From a virus, in IMG/VR virus record IMGVR_UViG_3300020167_000004, positions 1 through 34,621 of that record: DNA of 34,621 nt; one strand, 5' to 3'. Shown here piece after piece: positions 27,086-34,621 of the stretch; position 1 is the first letter of the stretch; every line of letters starts with the position of its first letter. The notes under the pieces were generated by a model. The model was given only the letters and a program-made list of their open reading frames with translations, had not been told where the DNA came from and did not search any database. Position numbers and translations under genes: made by a program.

Positions 27086-27804
27086 CCAACACCGAGCGCC
27101 ATGAGCAAATGGCAAAATCAATGCACCTGCCTATGCTTAAGAAAAAGGGCAAGTTCAACGACCGGCGCATGACCATTGCGTGTTATGGCCCAAGCCTTGA
27201 GGATACTTGGCGGCAGCTCAAGCACCCAATCATGACGGTCTCGGGGGCGCATGATTATTTGGTGGAAAGGGGCGTTATTCCTGATTTCCATGTTGATTGT
27301 GATCCCAGACCGCACAAGGCGCAAATGTTAAGAAAGCCGCAAAAGAACACCAAGTACCTGATGGCCTCGGTATGTCACCCAGACTTCTGGGAAATTCTTA
27401 AGGGGAAAAATGTTAAGGTATGGCATCTGGTTAACGGTAACGATTTCGAGACGGTGGCATGGGTTGCCCAGCACCACCCAGAGGGAATGGAAAGCCTGAT
27501 TGGTGGCGGTTCGAGTGTAGGAATGCGAGCAATGAATGTTTCGGCGGCTTTAGGGTTTCGCCGGTTTGACATTCACGGCATGGATTGCTCATTTGTAAAA
27601 AACCGTCATGCAGGTGCTCATACTGGCAAGGATCAGACTAAAATCATGGTCAGAGTTGGTTTGAGAACTTTCCAAACAACACAGCAAATGCTCCAAGCGG
27701 CGATTGAAATGGAGAATTTCATAGAAACGCAGGATGCTGAAGTTGTGTTTTACGGTGATGGACTTATGCAGGAAACTGCTTTCAAACTCAAGGAATTAGC
27801 ATGA
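27067..27804 (+). CDS. Second DUF115 protein (245 aa)
   Basis: This is a paralogue of the DUF115 half of the gene at 25008. Shared blocks are GAHDYL (60-65), IPDFHVDCDP (71-80), YLMASVCHPDFWEIL, LIGGGSSVGMRA and HGMDCSF. It lacks the GT-B part. GAGGG precedes ATG 27067 in the end of the methyltransferase gene. Two DUF115 copies around a methyltransferase suggest a dedicated sugar-modification unit. Confidence 0.8.
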   Translation: MLKGVLTNTERHEQMAKSMHLPMLKKKGKFNDRRMTIACYGPSLEDTWRQLKHPIMTVSGAHDYLVERGVIPDFHVDCDPRPHKAQMLRKPQKNTKYLMASVCHPDFWEILKGKNVKVWHLVNGNDFETVAWVAQHHPEGMESLIGGGSSVGMRAMNVSAALGFRRFDIHGMDCSFVKNRHAGAHTGKDQTKIMVRVGLRTFQTTQQMLQAAIEMENFIETQDAEVVFYGDGLMQETAFKLKELA

Positions 27805-28391
27805 AAAACGAAGTGGCAGGCTGGACAAACGAAAGCTGGATGGAAGACAACCGCGGCAAGATGGCGGTGTTTTTCTATACCAAGCAGGTGCAGAATTCAT
27901 TCAAGACGGCACAGGAAAACCGTCCGATCTTTGATGAAAAGATTTTCTTGAAGAAACTTGTGCCTGGCGACTCCACCTTGGTGGTTGACCGCCCAATGCG
28001 TCCGACAGATGTTGAGGATCACCCAATTGAATGGGCGCGGTTTGAGCAGAAGAAAGAAAACCGTGTGTCTGGTACGCCTTTGGACGCATGGTCTATTTTG
28101 AGCGACACCCAAAAAGCCGAGTTCAATGCTTTGCATATTTTTACAATTGACCAGTTTGCACAGCTCCCCGACTCAGTTGGCAACAAGATCATGGGCTTTA
28201 ATGATTTGCGCGACAAAGCTCGCACGTTCATTCTGGCGGCAAAAGACTCTAAGCTGATGGACAATGTACGAGCTGAGACTGAGAAAGTAATGCAGACCCA
28301 AGCTGCTGAAATTGCCCAATTGCGTGAGATGATCAACGATCTGACTACCAAAAAAGCAGGCAGACCTAAAAAAGAAACCGTAGAGGAATGA
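27801..28391 (+). CDS. Hypothetical protein with AT-hook-like tail (196 aa)
   Basis: The N-terminal part (to about 90) is a beta-rich domain with aromatic residues, followed by SGTPLDAWSILSDTQKAEFN and LHIFTIDQFAQLPDSVGNKI, a pattern I know from phage late hypothetical proteins. Then come a coiled coil (about 150-185) and a KKAGRPKKE tail, which resembles an AT-hook that could touch DNA. It links the sugar island to the tail-connector genes. Function unknown. Confidence 0.7.
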   Translation: MKNEVAGWTNESWMEDNRGKMAVFFYTKQVQNSFKTAQENRPIFDEKIFLKKLVPGDSTLVVDRPMRPTDVEDHPIEWARFEQKKENRVSGTPLDAWSILSDTQKAEFNALHIFTIDQFAQLPDSVGNKIMGFNDLRDKARTFILAAKDSKLMDNVRAETEKVMQTQAAEIAQLREMINDLTTKKAGRPKKETVEE

Positions 28392-28392
28392 T

Positions 28393-29310
28393 ATGAGCTA
28401 CACGTTACTGCAACTGGTTGACCAAATGTCCGCAGAGTTGGGCCTAACTCAGCCAGCGGCAGTAATCGGCTCATCAAACAATCAGACCATTCAGATTCTT
28501 GCTTTGGCTAACCGGCTGGGCAAGGATTTGGTCAGGGATTTTGAATGGCAGCGTCTGGTGCAAGCCTACATCTGGCAAACACAGGTTGCGGTGAGCACCA
28601 CGGGAAACATCACGGCAGGCTCAAAGGTCATCACAAATATCCCGACCACCGCGGCGTTGGCGGTTGGTAATGTGATTACCGGCACAGGTCAGACACCGTA
28701 TGCAGAGATTCTGACGATTGACAGCAGCACCCAAGTGACGCTAAACGCGCCGGTTGCTACGTCCACATCCTCGGTGTCAATGACGTTTGCCAAACAGGAC
28801 TATGACCTGCCAGGCGGGTACGACCGCATGATCTCGGATACCAACTGGGACAGGACAGACCACTGGCGCAACCTTGGAACTAAGTCATCTCAGGATTGGC
28901 AGTTCTTGCAGGGCGGCATTATCTCGATTGGCCCGCGTGAGCGTTATCGGATATACAACAACAAGTTCAGGATTTTCCAAGCCCTGACAACGGTTTACAA
29001 CTTTTCCTTTGAGTATGTGTCGAACTGGTGGGTATGCGCTACAGGCTCAGATCAGGGGACAAAATCAGCGTATACAGCAGACACAGACACCAGTGTGTTT
29101 CCTGATGACCTGATGCTGGCTGGATTGAAGTTTTACTTCTTGAAAGCCAAAAAGCTCGACTATGCAATTGAATTGGGCGAGTTCATGCGGTCGCTTTCAT
29201 ATTGCAAGGCTCAGGATGTCCCAGTTTCTGCAATGTCTTTAGCACCAGTGGGCATGAACCAACTGGTCGGGCCGTGGAGTGTGCAAGACGGTAACTGGCC
29301 GAGCGTCTGA
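28393..29310 (+). CDS. Head-tail connector / tail accessory protein (P22 gp4-like role)
   Basis: The 305-aa product begins MSYTLLQLVDQMSAELGLTQ, with IQILALANRLGKDLVRDFEW, a helical start typical of podovirus adaptor proteins that dock on the portal. A beta insert (about 62-135, SKVITNIPTT) and the block YDLPGGYDRMISDTNWDRTD follow; the C-terminal half with NFSFEYVSNWWV is a pattern shared with such connectors. It lies two genes after the sugar island and before the gp10-like gene. P22 gp4 also has lytic activity; no such motif is seen here. Confidence 0.8.
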   Translation: MSYTLLQLVDQMSAELGLTQPAAVIGSSNNQTIQILALANRLGKDLVRDFEWQRLVQAYIWQTQVAVSTTGNITAGSKVITNIPTTAALAVGNVITGTGQTPYAEILTIDSSTQVTLNAPVATSTSSVSMTFAKQDYDLPGGYDRMISDTNWDRTDHWRNLGTKSSQDWQFLQGGIISIGPRERYRIYNNKFRIFQALTTVYNFSFEYVSNWWVCATGSDQGTKSAYTADTDTSVFPDDLMLAGLKFYFLKAKKLDYAIELGEFMRSLSYCKAQDVPVSAMSLAPVGMNQLVGPWSVQDGNWPSV

Positions 29311-30857
29311 TGCTGAATTCATTTGCCAAGATACCCCGCCAACAGTCTGCCCAGACGGTAACTGTTGCCGCGCCAATTGGTGGATGGAACGCCAGAGATG
29401 CGCTAGGGGCTATGGACCCGCTAGATGCGGTGACGCTGACTAATTTCTGGCCTGGTACTAATTCGGTCATCCTGCGAAACGGCTACACCAAACACGCCAC
29501 AGGCTTACCCGCCGAAGTGCAGACGCTGATGGCGTACAGCTCGGGGACATCAAACAAATTGTTTGCTGTATCTGATGGCAAGATTTACGATGCCACTAGC
29601 GCAGGCGCGGTGGGTGCTGCGGCAGTAAGCAGTCTGACAAACTCAAAATTCCAATACACAAACATCACCACAACGGCGGCATCCTATTTGATGGCGGTCA
29701 ACGGCGCAGACAAGCTCCGCACTTTTGATGGCACAAATTGGCATAAGGATGGCGATGGCGCTCCTTACGACATTACAAATGTGGACACGGCAACGATTGC
29801 AAACATTACGTTGTTTAAAAACCGCATTTGGCTTACAACCAATGACACTTTAAAGGCTTGGTACTTGCCTGTTAATTCCATTGGCGGCGCGGCGGTTGCG
29901 TTAGACATGACCAGTATTTTCCAGCTTGGTGGCTACATCATGGCGGGAATGACTTGGACGCTGGATGCTGGCTACGGCGTAGATGATTACTTGGTGTTTA
30001 TCACAAGCAATGGCGAGGCTCTCGTTTGGCGCTTAACAGACCCAACAACCCCAACAGGAATTTCACAGATTGGGCTTTACAAGATCGGCGCACCAATTGG
30101 CAGGCGTTGCTACACAAAGTTTGGCGGCGACCTATTGGTCATTACTCAAGACGGCGTAGTGCCTATGAGTGGCTCATTACAGTCATCTAGGCTTGATCCA
30201 AGGGTGTCTATCACCAACAAGATTCAGTACGCCATGAGCGCCGCTATATCGACCTATGGGGCTAATTTTGGGTGGTGCTTGCTGTACTACCCAAAAGAGA
30301 ATCAATTGCTGATGAATGTGCCAATTACGGTGGGAACTCAACAGCAGTATGTGATGAACAACATTACTAAAAGCTGGTGTAACTTCACTGGCTGGGCGGC
30401 AAATTGCTGGGAATTGCACGTTGATAATCCTTATTTTGGCGGCAATGGATTTGTGGGTTTGGCGTGGAATGGCAACGTAGACGACACCTCTAATATTGAG
30501 GGATTTGGGCTACAGAGCTTTCAATCCTATGGCACTGCCCTGCAAAAGCAATGCAAGATGATTCGCTACCATCTTCAAACAGATGGCTCGCCTGCGGTGT
30601 TTGGTAATGTAAATGTGGATTACAACCTTGCCGATGAGTCAGCCCAGCTTAACTTTTCCACAAGTGTTTATGGCTTGTGGGACACAGGATTGTGGGATTC
30701 TGCTATTTGGGGCGCTGGGTTAGTGCCACTGGCTGATTGGCAGGGGGCGACAAATATTGGATATACGTTTGCCCCGCTGATCAAAACAGCCACGCAGGAC
30801 ATACAATTGCAATGGGTCGCAACCGATCTGGTGTTCGAGGGTGGCGGTGTCCTTTGA
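29310..30857 (+). CDS. Tail hub / stabilisation protein (P22 gp10-like role)
   Basis: The 515-aa product has VAAPIGGWNARDALGAMDPL and AVTLTNFWPGTNSVILRNGY near the N-terminus, followed by repeated strand blocks with SGTSNKLFAVSDGKIYDAT, a beta-propeller-like texture. This is the common pattern of podovirus hub proteins that plug the connector and hold the spikes. It starts on the last base of the connector stop and overlaps the GNAT gene by 17 nt. Confidence 0.82.
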   Translation: MLNSFAKIPRQQSAQTVTVAAPIGGWNARDALGAMDPLDAVTLTNFWPGTNSVILRNGYTKHATGLPAEVQTLMAYSSGTSNKLFAVSDGKIYDATSAGAVGAAAVSSLTNSKFQYTNITTTAASYLMAVNGADKLRTFDGTNWHKDGDGAPYDITNVDTATIANITLFKNRIWLTTNDTLKAWYLPVNSIGGAAVALDMTSIFQLGGYIMAGMTWTLDAGYGVDDYLVFITSNGEALVWRLTDPTTPTGISQIGLYKIGAPIGRRCYTKFGGDLLVITQDGVVPMSGSLQSSRLDPRVSITNKIQYAMSAAISTYGANFGWCLLYYPKENQLLMNVPITVGTQQQYVMNNITKSWCNFTGWAANCWELHVDNPYFGGNGFVGLAWNGNVDDTSNIEGFGLQSFQSYGTALQKQCKMIRYHLQTDGSPAVFGNVNVDYNLADESAQLNFSTSVYGLWDTGLWDSAIWGAGLVPLADWQGATNIGYTFAPLIKTATQDIQLQWVATDLVFEGGGVL

Positions 30858-31287
30858 GTTAGTTACCGATCATTCAGCAGGTCATTGGACGGCTGGACAG
30901 ACAAAAGGTAAGTATTTCGAGGCTAACAGCCAATCAATCGGATTGAAAAAAGACGGCGAGTTTGTTGCCGGTGTGATTTACGAGAATTGGAATAGGCGGT
31001 CAATCACTTGCCATATTGCCATTTCTGGTCGGTTGACACCGAGATACTTGGCGGTGATTTTTGATTATCCATTCAATGTTTGCGATGTCAAAAAAATTAT
31101 TGTCCCAGTAGATTCAACAAATTCTAAAAGTGTCAACTTGGTTGAAAAGATGGGCTTTACTGAAGAAGCTCGAATCAAGGACGGCATGGCTGATGGGGAC
31201 ATGATCTTGTACACATTGGCAAAGAATGATTGCAAATATTTAGGGGAACGATATGAAAAGCTCACCATCGCCACCGCCAGCGCCTGA
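30841..31287 (+). CDS. GNAT-like acetyltransferase (148 aa)
   Basis: The product has a GNAT-type alpha/beta pattern with RRSITCHIAISGRLTPRYLA and the C-terminal block VDSTNSKSVNLVEKMGFTEE, where N...S...L-x-x-K-x-GF-x-E matches the acetyl-CoA-binding end of RimJ/GNAT proteins. The start is GTG 30841 (or 30847) within the hub gene. Such small GNATs occur between tail genes of podoviruses; the substrate is unknown, perhaps a virion or host protein. Confidence 0.8.
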   Translation: MAVSFELVTDHSAGHWTAGQTKGKYFEANSQSIGLKKDGEFVAGVIYENWNRRSITCHIAISGRLTPRYLAVIFDYPFNVCDVKKIIVPVDSTNSKSVNLVEKMGFTEEARIKDGMADGDMILYTLAKNDCKYLGERYEKLTIATASA

Positions 31288-32332
31288 TTACGCAGGCGCA
31301 GCCAAAGAACAAGGCGCGGCAAACATTGAATCCGCAAGGGCTACGGCAAAGCTATCTAACCCCAATACTTACACGCCCTACGGTACTCAATTGGTGAGCT
31401 ATGAGGGCGATATTCCAACAATTCGACAGACCCTCAACCCAACCGCACAAAAGGCTTTAGAGGCACAGCAAAACGTGCAATTGTCGTTAGCAAACCTTGG
31501 GCAACAGGGTGCTACAACTGCAAGTAATGTGCTAGACAAGCCGTTTAGTTTTGGCGGGCCTGCGGTGCAGACATCGCTGGACACAAGCGGCATAGCCAAG
31601 ATGCCGGTCAATGCAGGCATGACGGGGCAAGAGGCAATCATGTCTCGGCTTAATCCGTCTTTGGCAAGACAGCGTGTTAGCACCGAGACAAACCTGATCA
31701 ATCAGGGATTACGACCAGGCACAGAGGCTTACGACAACGCTATCAGAATGCTTGGTGAGCAAGAGACTGACGCACGAACTCAGGCGGTTGTACAGGGTCT
31801 TAACCTTGATCTGGGTGCAAATCAGCAAGGCTTTGCTCAGGCTGTACAGTCGGGTCAGTTTGGTAACACTGCACAGCAGCAGGCGCTTGCAGAGGCTATA
31901 CAGCAGCGTCAGATGCCTTTGAATGAGATCACGGCGTTGATGAGTGGCTCACAGATTCAAAACCCGCAATTTGGCGCTTACCAAGGCGCTACGGTTGCGC
32001 CGCCACCAATATTTCAAGCGTCTACGGCAAAAGGCGCATTTGACGCAAACGCATACAACCAGCAAGTAGCAGGTCAAAATGCAATGACTTCTGGGCTGTT
32101 TTCACTTGGTGGCGCTGCTTTAGGTGCTCCAATAGGTACATTTTCTGACCGCAGATTAAAATCTAATATTGTCAGGCTGGGTACTCACCCACTGGGTGTG
32201 GGAATTTACGAATACGACATCTTTGGCGGTCGCCAGATTGGTGTGATGGCGCAAGAGCTAATGGAAGTAATGCCAGAAGCAGTGATCCACCATCCAAACG
32301 GCTACTTAATGGTTGATTACGGGAGAATTTGA
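31253..32332 (+). CDS. Tail protein with C-terminal S74 chaperone domain (359 aa)
   Basis: The N-terminal 290 residues are Gln/Ala/Asn-rich and helical, including LNPTAQKALEAQQNVQLSLA and LNPSLARQRVSTETNLINQG, a pattern I know from proteins annotated as tail-fibre-domain proteins. The last 62 residues from SDRRLKSNI (298-306) are an intramolecular chaperone (peptidase S74) domain, which trimerises the protein and cuts itself at the Ser-Asp. The domain is short but keeps the GVMAQEL...P.AV core. It overlaps both neighbours. Confidence 0.88.
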   Translation: MKSSPSPPPAPDYAGAAKEQGAANIESARATAKLSNPNTYTPYGTQLVSYEGDIPTIRQTLNPTAQKALEAQQNVQLSLANLGQQGATTASNVLDKPFSFGGPAVQTSLDTSGIAKMPVNAGMTGQEAIMSRLNPSLARQRVSTETNLINQGLRPGTEAYDNAIRMLGEQETDARTQAVVQGLNLDLGANQQGFAQAVQSGQFGNTAQQQALAEAIQQRQMPLNEITALMSGSQIQNPQFGAYQGATVAPPPIFQASTAKGAFDANAYNQQVAGQNAMTSGLFSLGGAALGAPIGTFSDRRLKSNIVRLGTHPLGVGIYEYDIFGGRQIGVMAQELMEVMPEAVIHHPNGYLMVDYGRI

Positions 32333-34014
32333 TGGCAGACATAAACTTATCTCCATACACCGCCGAACAGCAGGCGATGGATCGCCGCCGCAAAATGGCA
32401 GAAGCATTGCAACAACAAGCCGTTGCGCCGATTGATATGCCTACCATGCCAGGGGTGCGTGTTAGCCCTATGCAGGGTTTTGCAAAGCTATTACAAGGCT
32501 ACATTGCTGGCAAAAATCTCCGCAAAGCAGATGAAGAGCAAAAAGCCTATGAATCAGCCACAATGGAAGATTTTGCTAAGATTCTTAGAAATTCTGGCAA
32601 AACAGAAACCATACCTGGCGAAGTAACTACGCCTGCTGTAACTGGAGAATATCCAGAAAAACAAAATACGTTGCCAACAGGTGAGGCATATCCTGCTGTT
32701 GATATATCTGCTGGAGCTATGCCTATTACTCCAAGTTCAGCAGAAGTAAGAGCGCCAGATCGACAAGTGCCTTTGTTGACTGCTGATGCGTTAAATAATC
32801 CTAATTTCATGAAAACTAGCGCGGGTCGAATGATGCTAGCGCAGGCTTTACTGCAACAAAAATCGCAAGAACAGGCTGCGGCACAAGCTGCACAAGCCGC
32901 GGCATTGCAAGTTCATCCACTTGCGGCTGGTGGTGCGCTTGTACAAAACGGCAAAGTTATTGCCGAAAGAGCAAAAGAAGAAACATTCCACCCGCCTGTT
33001 ACACAAATTGATCCAGTTACCGGAATGCCTCAAACAGTTGCATTTAGCAATCTAGGCACTCGCAAAGTCATTGATACTGCTGGTGCTTACACGCCTGATC
33101 AATGGAACTCTATGCCTATGGAAGCAAAGGCTAAATTGTTATTTGATCAATACAAGTTTGGTAATTTGACTGCGGAACAATTGGTGCAAGCCGGTCAGAA
33201 GAATGCTCAACTTGGACAGGAATTGCAAAAACTGCAATTTGAAACTGGCAAAGGCGGCCCTGGCCCTGTGCCTATTCCAAAAAATGCACCGATGCCTAAT
33301 TTGCTTAATCCAGCGCCGGTAGGTGCTCCTGCGGTTAATCCCGCAGCAACTCCTGCTGTAAATGCTCAACCAGTTGTTGCGCCTGGCTCTCAAGTTGCGC
33401 CGGTAGTTAATCAAGCACTTGCACCGGCGGTTAAAAAACCATATCAAGCACTGAATGCGCCATCTCCTATTGCAGCGCCTGTCCCTGTTGTAGCACCTAC
33501 CCCTGTCGTTACTGGAGAACAACCACCAGCAGGACTAAGTCCTAAAGCACAGCAGCAATGGATGCTTGATCAAGCAAAAATTAAAACTGAAGCAGACAAA
33601 GCAGAGCAAAAGAAAGCTCGTAATCTTGAACAAATGCCAGATTTAATTTCATCTGCCAAAGCAATTTTGCAAGGTAATGGTGGTGTTGATGCTCAAGGTC
33701 AACCAATAAAAACACAATTGCCTACTCAAAGTTATGGCGGTGCGGCTGTAGACGTTCTTGGTGGACTTATTGGAAAAACGCCCCAAGGTGCGGCACAAGC
33801 AGACCGATTAAAAGTTATTGGTGGCGCTATGGTGATGGCAATGCCAAGAATGGAAGGCCCGCAATCCGATGCTGATGTGCGTTTGTATCGGGAAATGGCT
33901 GGTCGGGTTGGAGATGAAACAGTATCAATTCAAAGGCGACTTGCCGCTTTGGATGAAGTTGAAAAGTTATATTCCAAATACAACAAAACTTCTGGATGGA
34001 AAGTGGTTCAGTAA
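32329..34014 (+). CDS. Probable ejection/internal virion protein (561 aa)
   Basis: ATG 32332 (or TTG/ATG pair from 32329) opens a Gln/Ala/Pro-rich protein. Residues about 320-410 are a long Pro-Ala-Val repeat linker (for example VNPAATPAVNAQPVVAPGSQ). The C-terminal part (RLKVIGGAMVMAMPRMEGPQ, SDADVRLYREMAGRVGDETV) is a conserved-looking helical domain found at the end of similar phage proteins. Position before the second ejection-type protein suggests a DNA-ejection role. TAATG coupling joins it to the gene at 34014. Confidence 0.7.
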   Translation: MMADINLSPYTAEQQAMDRRRKMAEALQQQAVAPIDMPTMPGVRVSPMQGFAKLLQGYIAGKNLRKADEEQKAYESATMEDFAKILRNSGKTETIPGEVTTPAVTGEYPEKQNTLPTGEAYPAVDISAGAMPITPSSAEVRAPDRQVPLLTADALNNPNFMKTSAGRMMLAQALLQQKSQEQAAAQAAQAAALQVHPLAAGGALVQNGKVIAERAKEETFHPPVTQIDPVTGMPQTVAFSNLGTRKVIDTAGAYTPDQWNSMPMEAKAKLLFDQYKFGNLTAEQLVQAGQKNAQLGQELQKLQFETGKGGPGPVPIPKNAPMPNLLNPAPVGAPAVNPAATPAVNAQPVVAPGSQVAPVVNQALAPAVKKPYQALNAPSPIAAPVPVVAPTPVVTGEQPPAGLSPKAQQQWMLDQAKIKTEADKAEQKKARNLEQMPDLISSAKAILQGNGGVDAQGQPIKTQLPTQSYGGAAVDVLGGLIGKTPQGAAQADRLKVIGGAMVMAMPRMEGPQSDADVRLYREMAGRVGDETVSIQRRLAALDEVEKLYSKYNKTSGWKVVQ

Positions 34015-34621
34015 TGGCTGATCAAATCTACAAAGTCCAAGACCCGCAAGGAAACATTCGTCAGATCAGTGGCCCTGCCGGTGCATCTGAAGCTGAAATC
34101 ATTGCTCAAGCACAAAAGCTGTTTCAAACAGCACCTGCAACGCCAGCGCCAGAAATTGCGCCGCCACAAATTTCAACATCTAAACGTCAAGTTCCTGATT
34201 TGATGTCAATGTTGCCGCCAAAAGAAGAAAGCCCACTGTCAGGCTTATACATGGGGGCGACTGATCCTTTTTATGCTGGCGGTCGATTGGCGATGGAGAC
34301 CGGCATAGGCGACAAGCAAGCAATGGACAAAGCTATTGCTGAGCGCGAGGCTAAATACCAAGCAGGTCGCCAAAACAAAGGTTTTGACACAAGCCGATTG
34401 GCTGGCAACATTCTTAGCCCTCCCAATATTGCATTGACTATGGCTTTGCCAGAATCTCTTGTTGCTACCGTCCCTCGATTGCTGGCAACAGGTAGCGTTT
34501 TGAGCGCAGGCACAAGTTTGTTAAATCCTGTGACTGAACCAGAGCAGCAAAAAAATTACGGTGAAACGCTTAAATCAAACATGATGATGGCTGGGATGAT
34601 GGGGCCGGTTTTTCAAGGCGG
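34014..34621 (+). CDS. Probable DNA-ejection protein, N-terminal part (continues at position 2)
   Basis: ATG 34014 (TAATG with the upstream stop) opens the 5' part of the gene that ends at 1540 after circular closure. The N-terminus MADQIYKVQDPQGNIRQISG with SEAEIIAQAQKLF resembles the short N-terminal motif of phage proteins that bind the virion (GPxGASE.EIIAQAQ). A Pro-rich linker and a helical region with DTSRLAGNILSPPN follow. See the entry at 2-1540 for the rest. Confidence 0.8.
   Translation, partial: MADQIYKVQDPQGNIRQISGPAGASEAEIIAQAQKLFQTAPATPAPEIAPPQISTSKRQVPDLMSMLPPKEESPLSGLYMGATDPFYAGGRLAMETGIGDKQAMDKAIAEREAKYQAGRQNKGFDTSRLAGNILSPPNIALTMALPESLVATVPRLLATGSVLSAGTSLLNPVTEPEQQKNYGETLKSNMMMAGMMGPVFQG
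34475..34621. repeat. Terminal direct repeat, right copy
   Basis: Identical to 1-147 except G at 34495. Removing one copy gives a circle of 34,474 bp. Confidence 0.93.

Noticed and set aside
33139-33522. 127-codon minus-strand frame
   Set aside because: Antisense to the Pro/Ala/Val repeat linker of the 561-aa protein; an Arg/Asn/Cys-rich shadow.

Overview
The window is an essentially complete genome of a tailed phage with a P22-like, short-tailed (podovirus-type) virion plan. The first 147 bases (1-147) are repeated at the end (34475-34621) with one mismatch (position 21 T, position 34495 G). One reading frame runs through the junction: the gene starting at 34014 continues in frame at position 2 and ends at 1540. 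The molecule therefore closes to a unit of about 34,474 bp, either a circularised assembly or a circularly permuted, terminally redundant genome. No integrase, DNA polymerase, RNA polymerase or tRNA gene was seen. Good Shine-Dalgarno sites, sigma70-like promoters, a lipobox lipoprotein, an M15 endolysin and a 3TM holin suggest a Gram-negative host. A freshwater betaproteobacterium is my guess, not shown by the sequence.

Layout. (1) A leftward early operon (8939 down to 5348) carries small ORFs, two tiny membrane proteins, a lipoprotein, an ERF single-strand annealing protein, a free-standing RNA polymerase alpha-CTD-like protein, a YqaJ/lambda-type exonuclease, a winged-helix protein and further small proteins. 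(2) A control region (8940-9065) holds two 20-bp operator-like dyads matching each other at 16 of 20 positions. They overlap two facing promoter candidates, next to a 51-aa Cro-like gene (9066-9221). (3) A near-consensus promoter at the end of cro (9210-9237) precedes a strongly structured ~160-nt segment ending in a terminator, a candidate small RNA or attenuator. (4) Rightward middle genes (9656-13153): short replication-type protein, N4/N6 DNA methyltransferase, two overlapping small frames, HNH endonuclease, VRR-NUC nuclease, NinB, DUF1364 nuclease, then a terminator at 13141-13165. (5) 13357-16594: DUF5856-like protein, GT-A-like glycosyltransferase and a 685-aa protein with an ADP-ribosyltransferase-like C-terminus.

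(6) The virion block (16608-34621, continuing at 2-1540): small and large terminase, P22-type portal, fibre-like protein, scaffold, major capsid protein, capsid accessory protein, then an unusual island of DUF115-glycosyltransferase, methyltransferase and second DUF115 protein. After it come the tail connector, the gp10-like tail hub, a GNAT acetyltransferase, an S74-type tail protein and two probable ejection proteins. (7) The block continues through the circle junction with the tail fibre (1546-2958) and a lysis cassette (3116-4876: small membrane proteins, GTA-type holin, M15 endolysin). It ends in an AT-rich HNH endonuclease convergent with the leftward operon.

How it may work (inference). 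The Cro-like protein and a not yet identified partner would act at the two dyads. The leftward operon supplies recombination functions (ERF plus exonuclease) and perhaps host-transcription modulation (alpha-CTD mimic). The rightward transcript supplies replication, modification and recombination proteins, then packaging, morphogenesis and lysis. The least familiar elements are the structured RNA after cro, the alpha-CTD-like protein, the ART-like protein next to the terminase with a second frame nested in it, and the sugar/methyl island inside the head genes.
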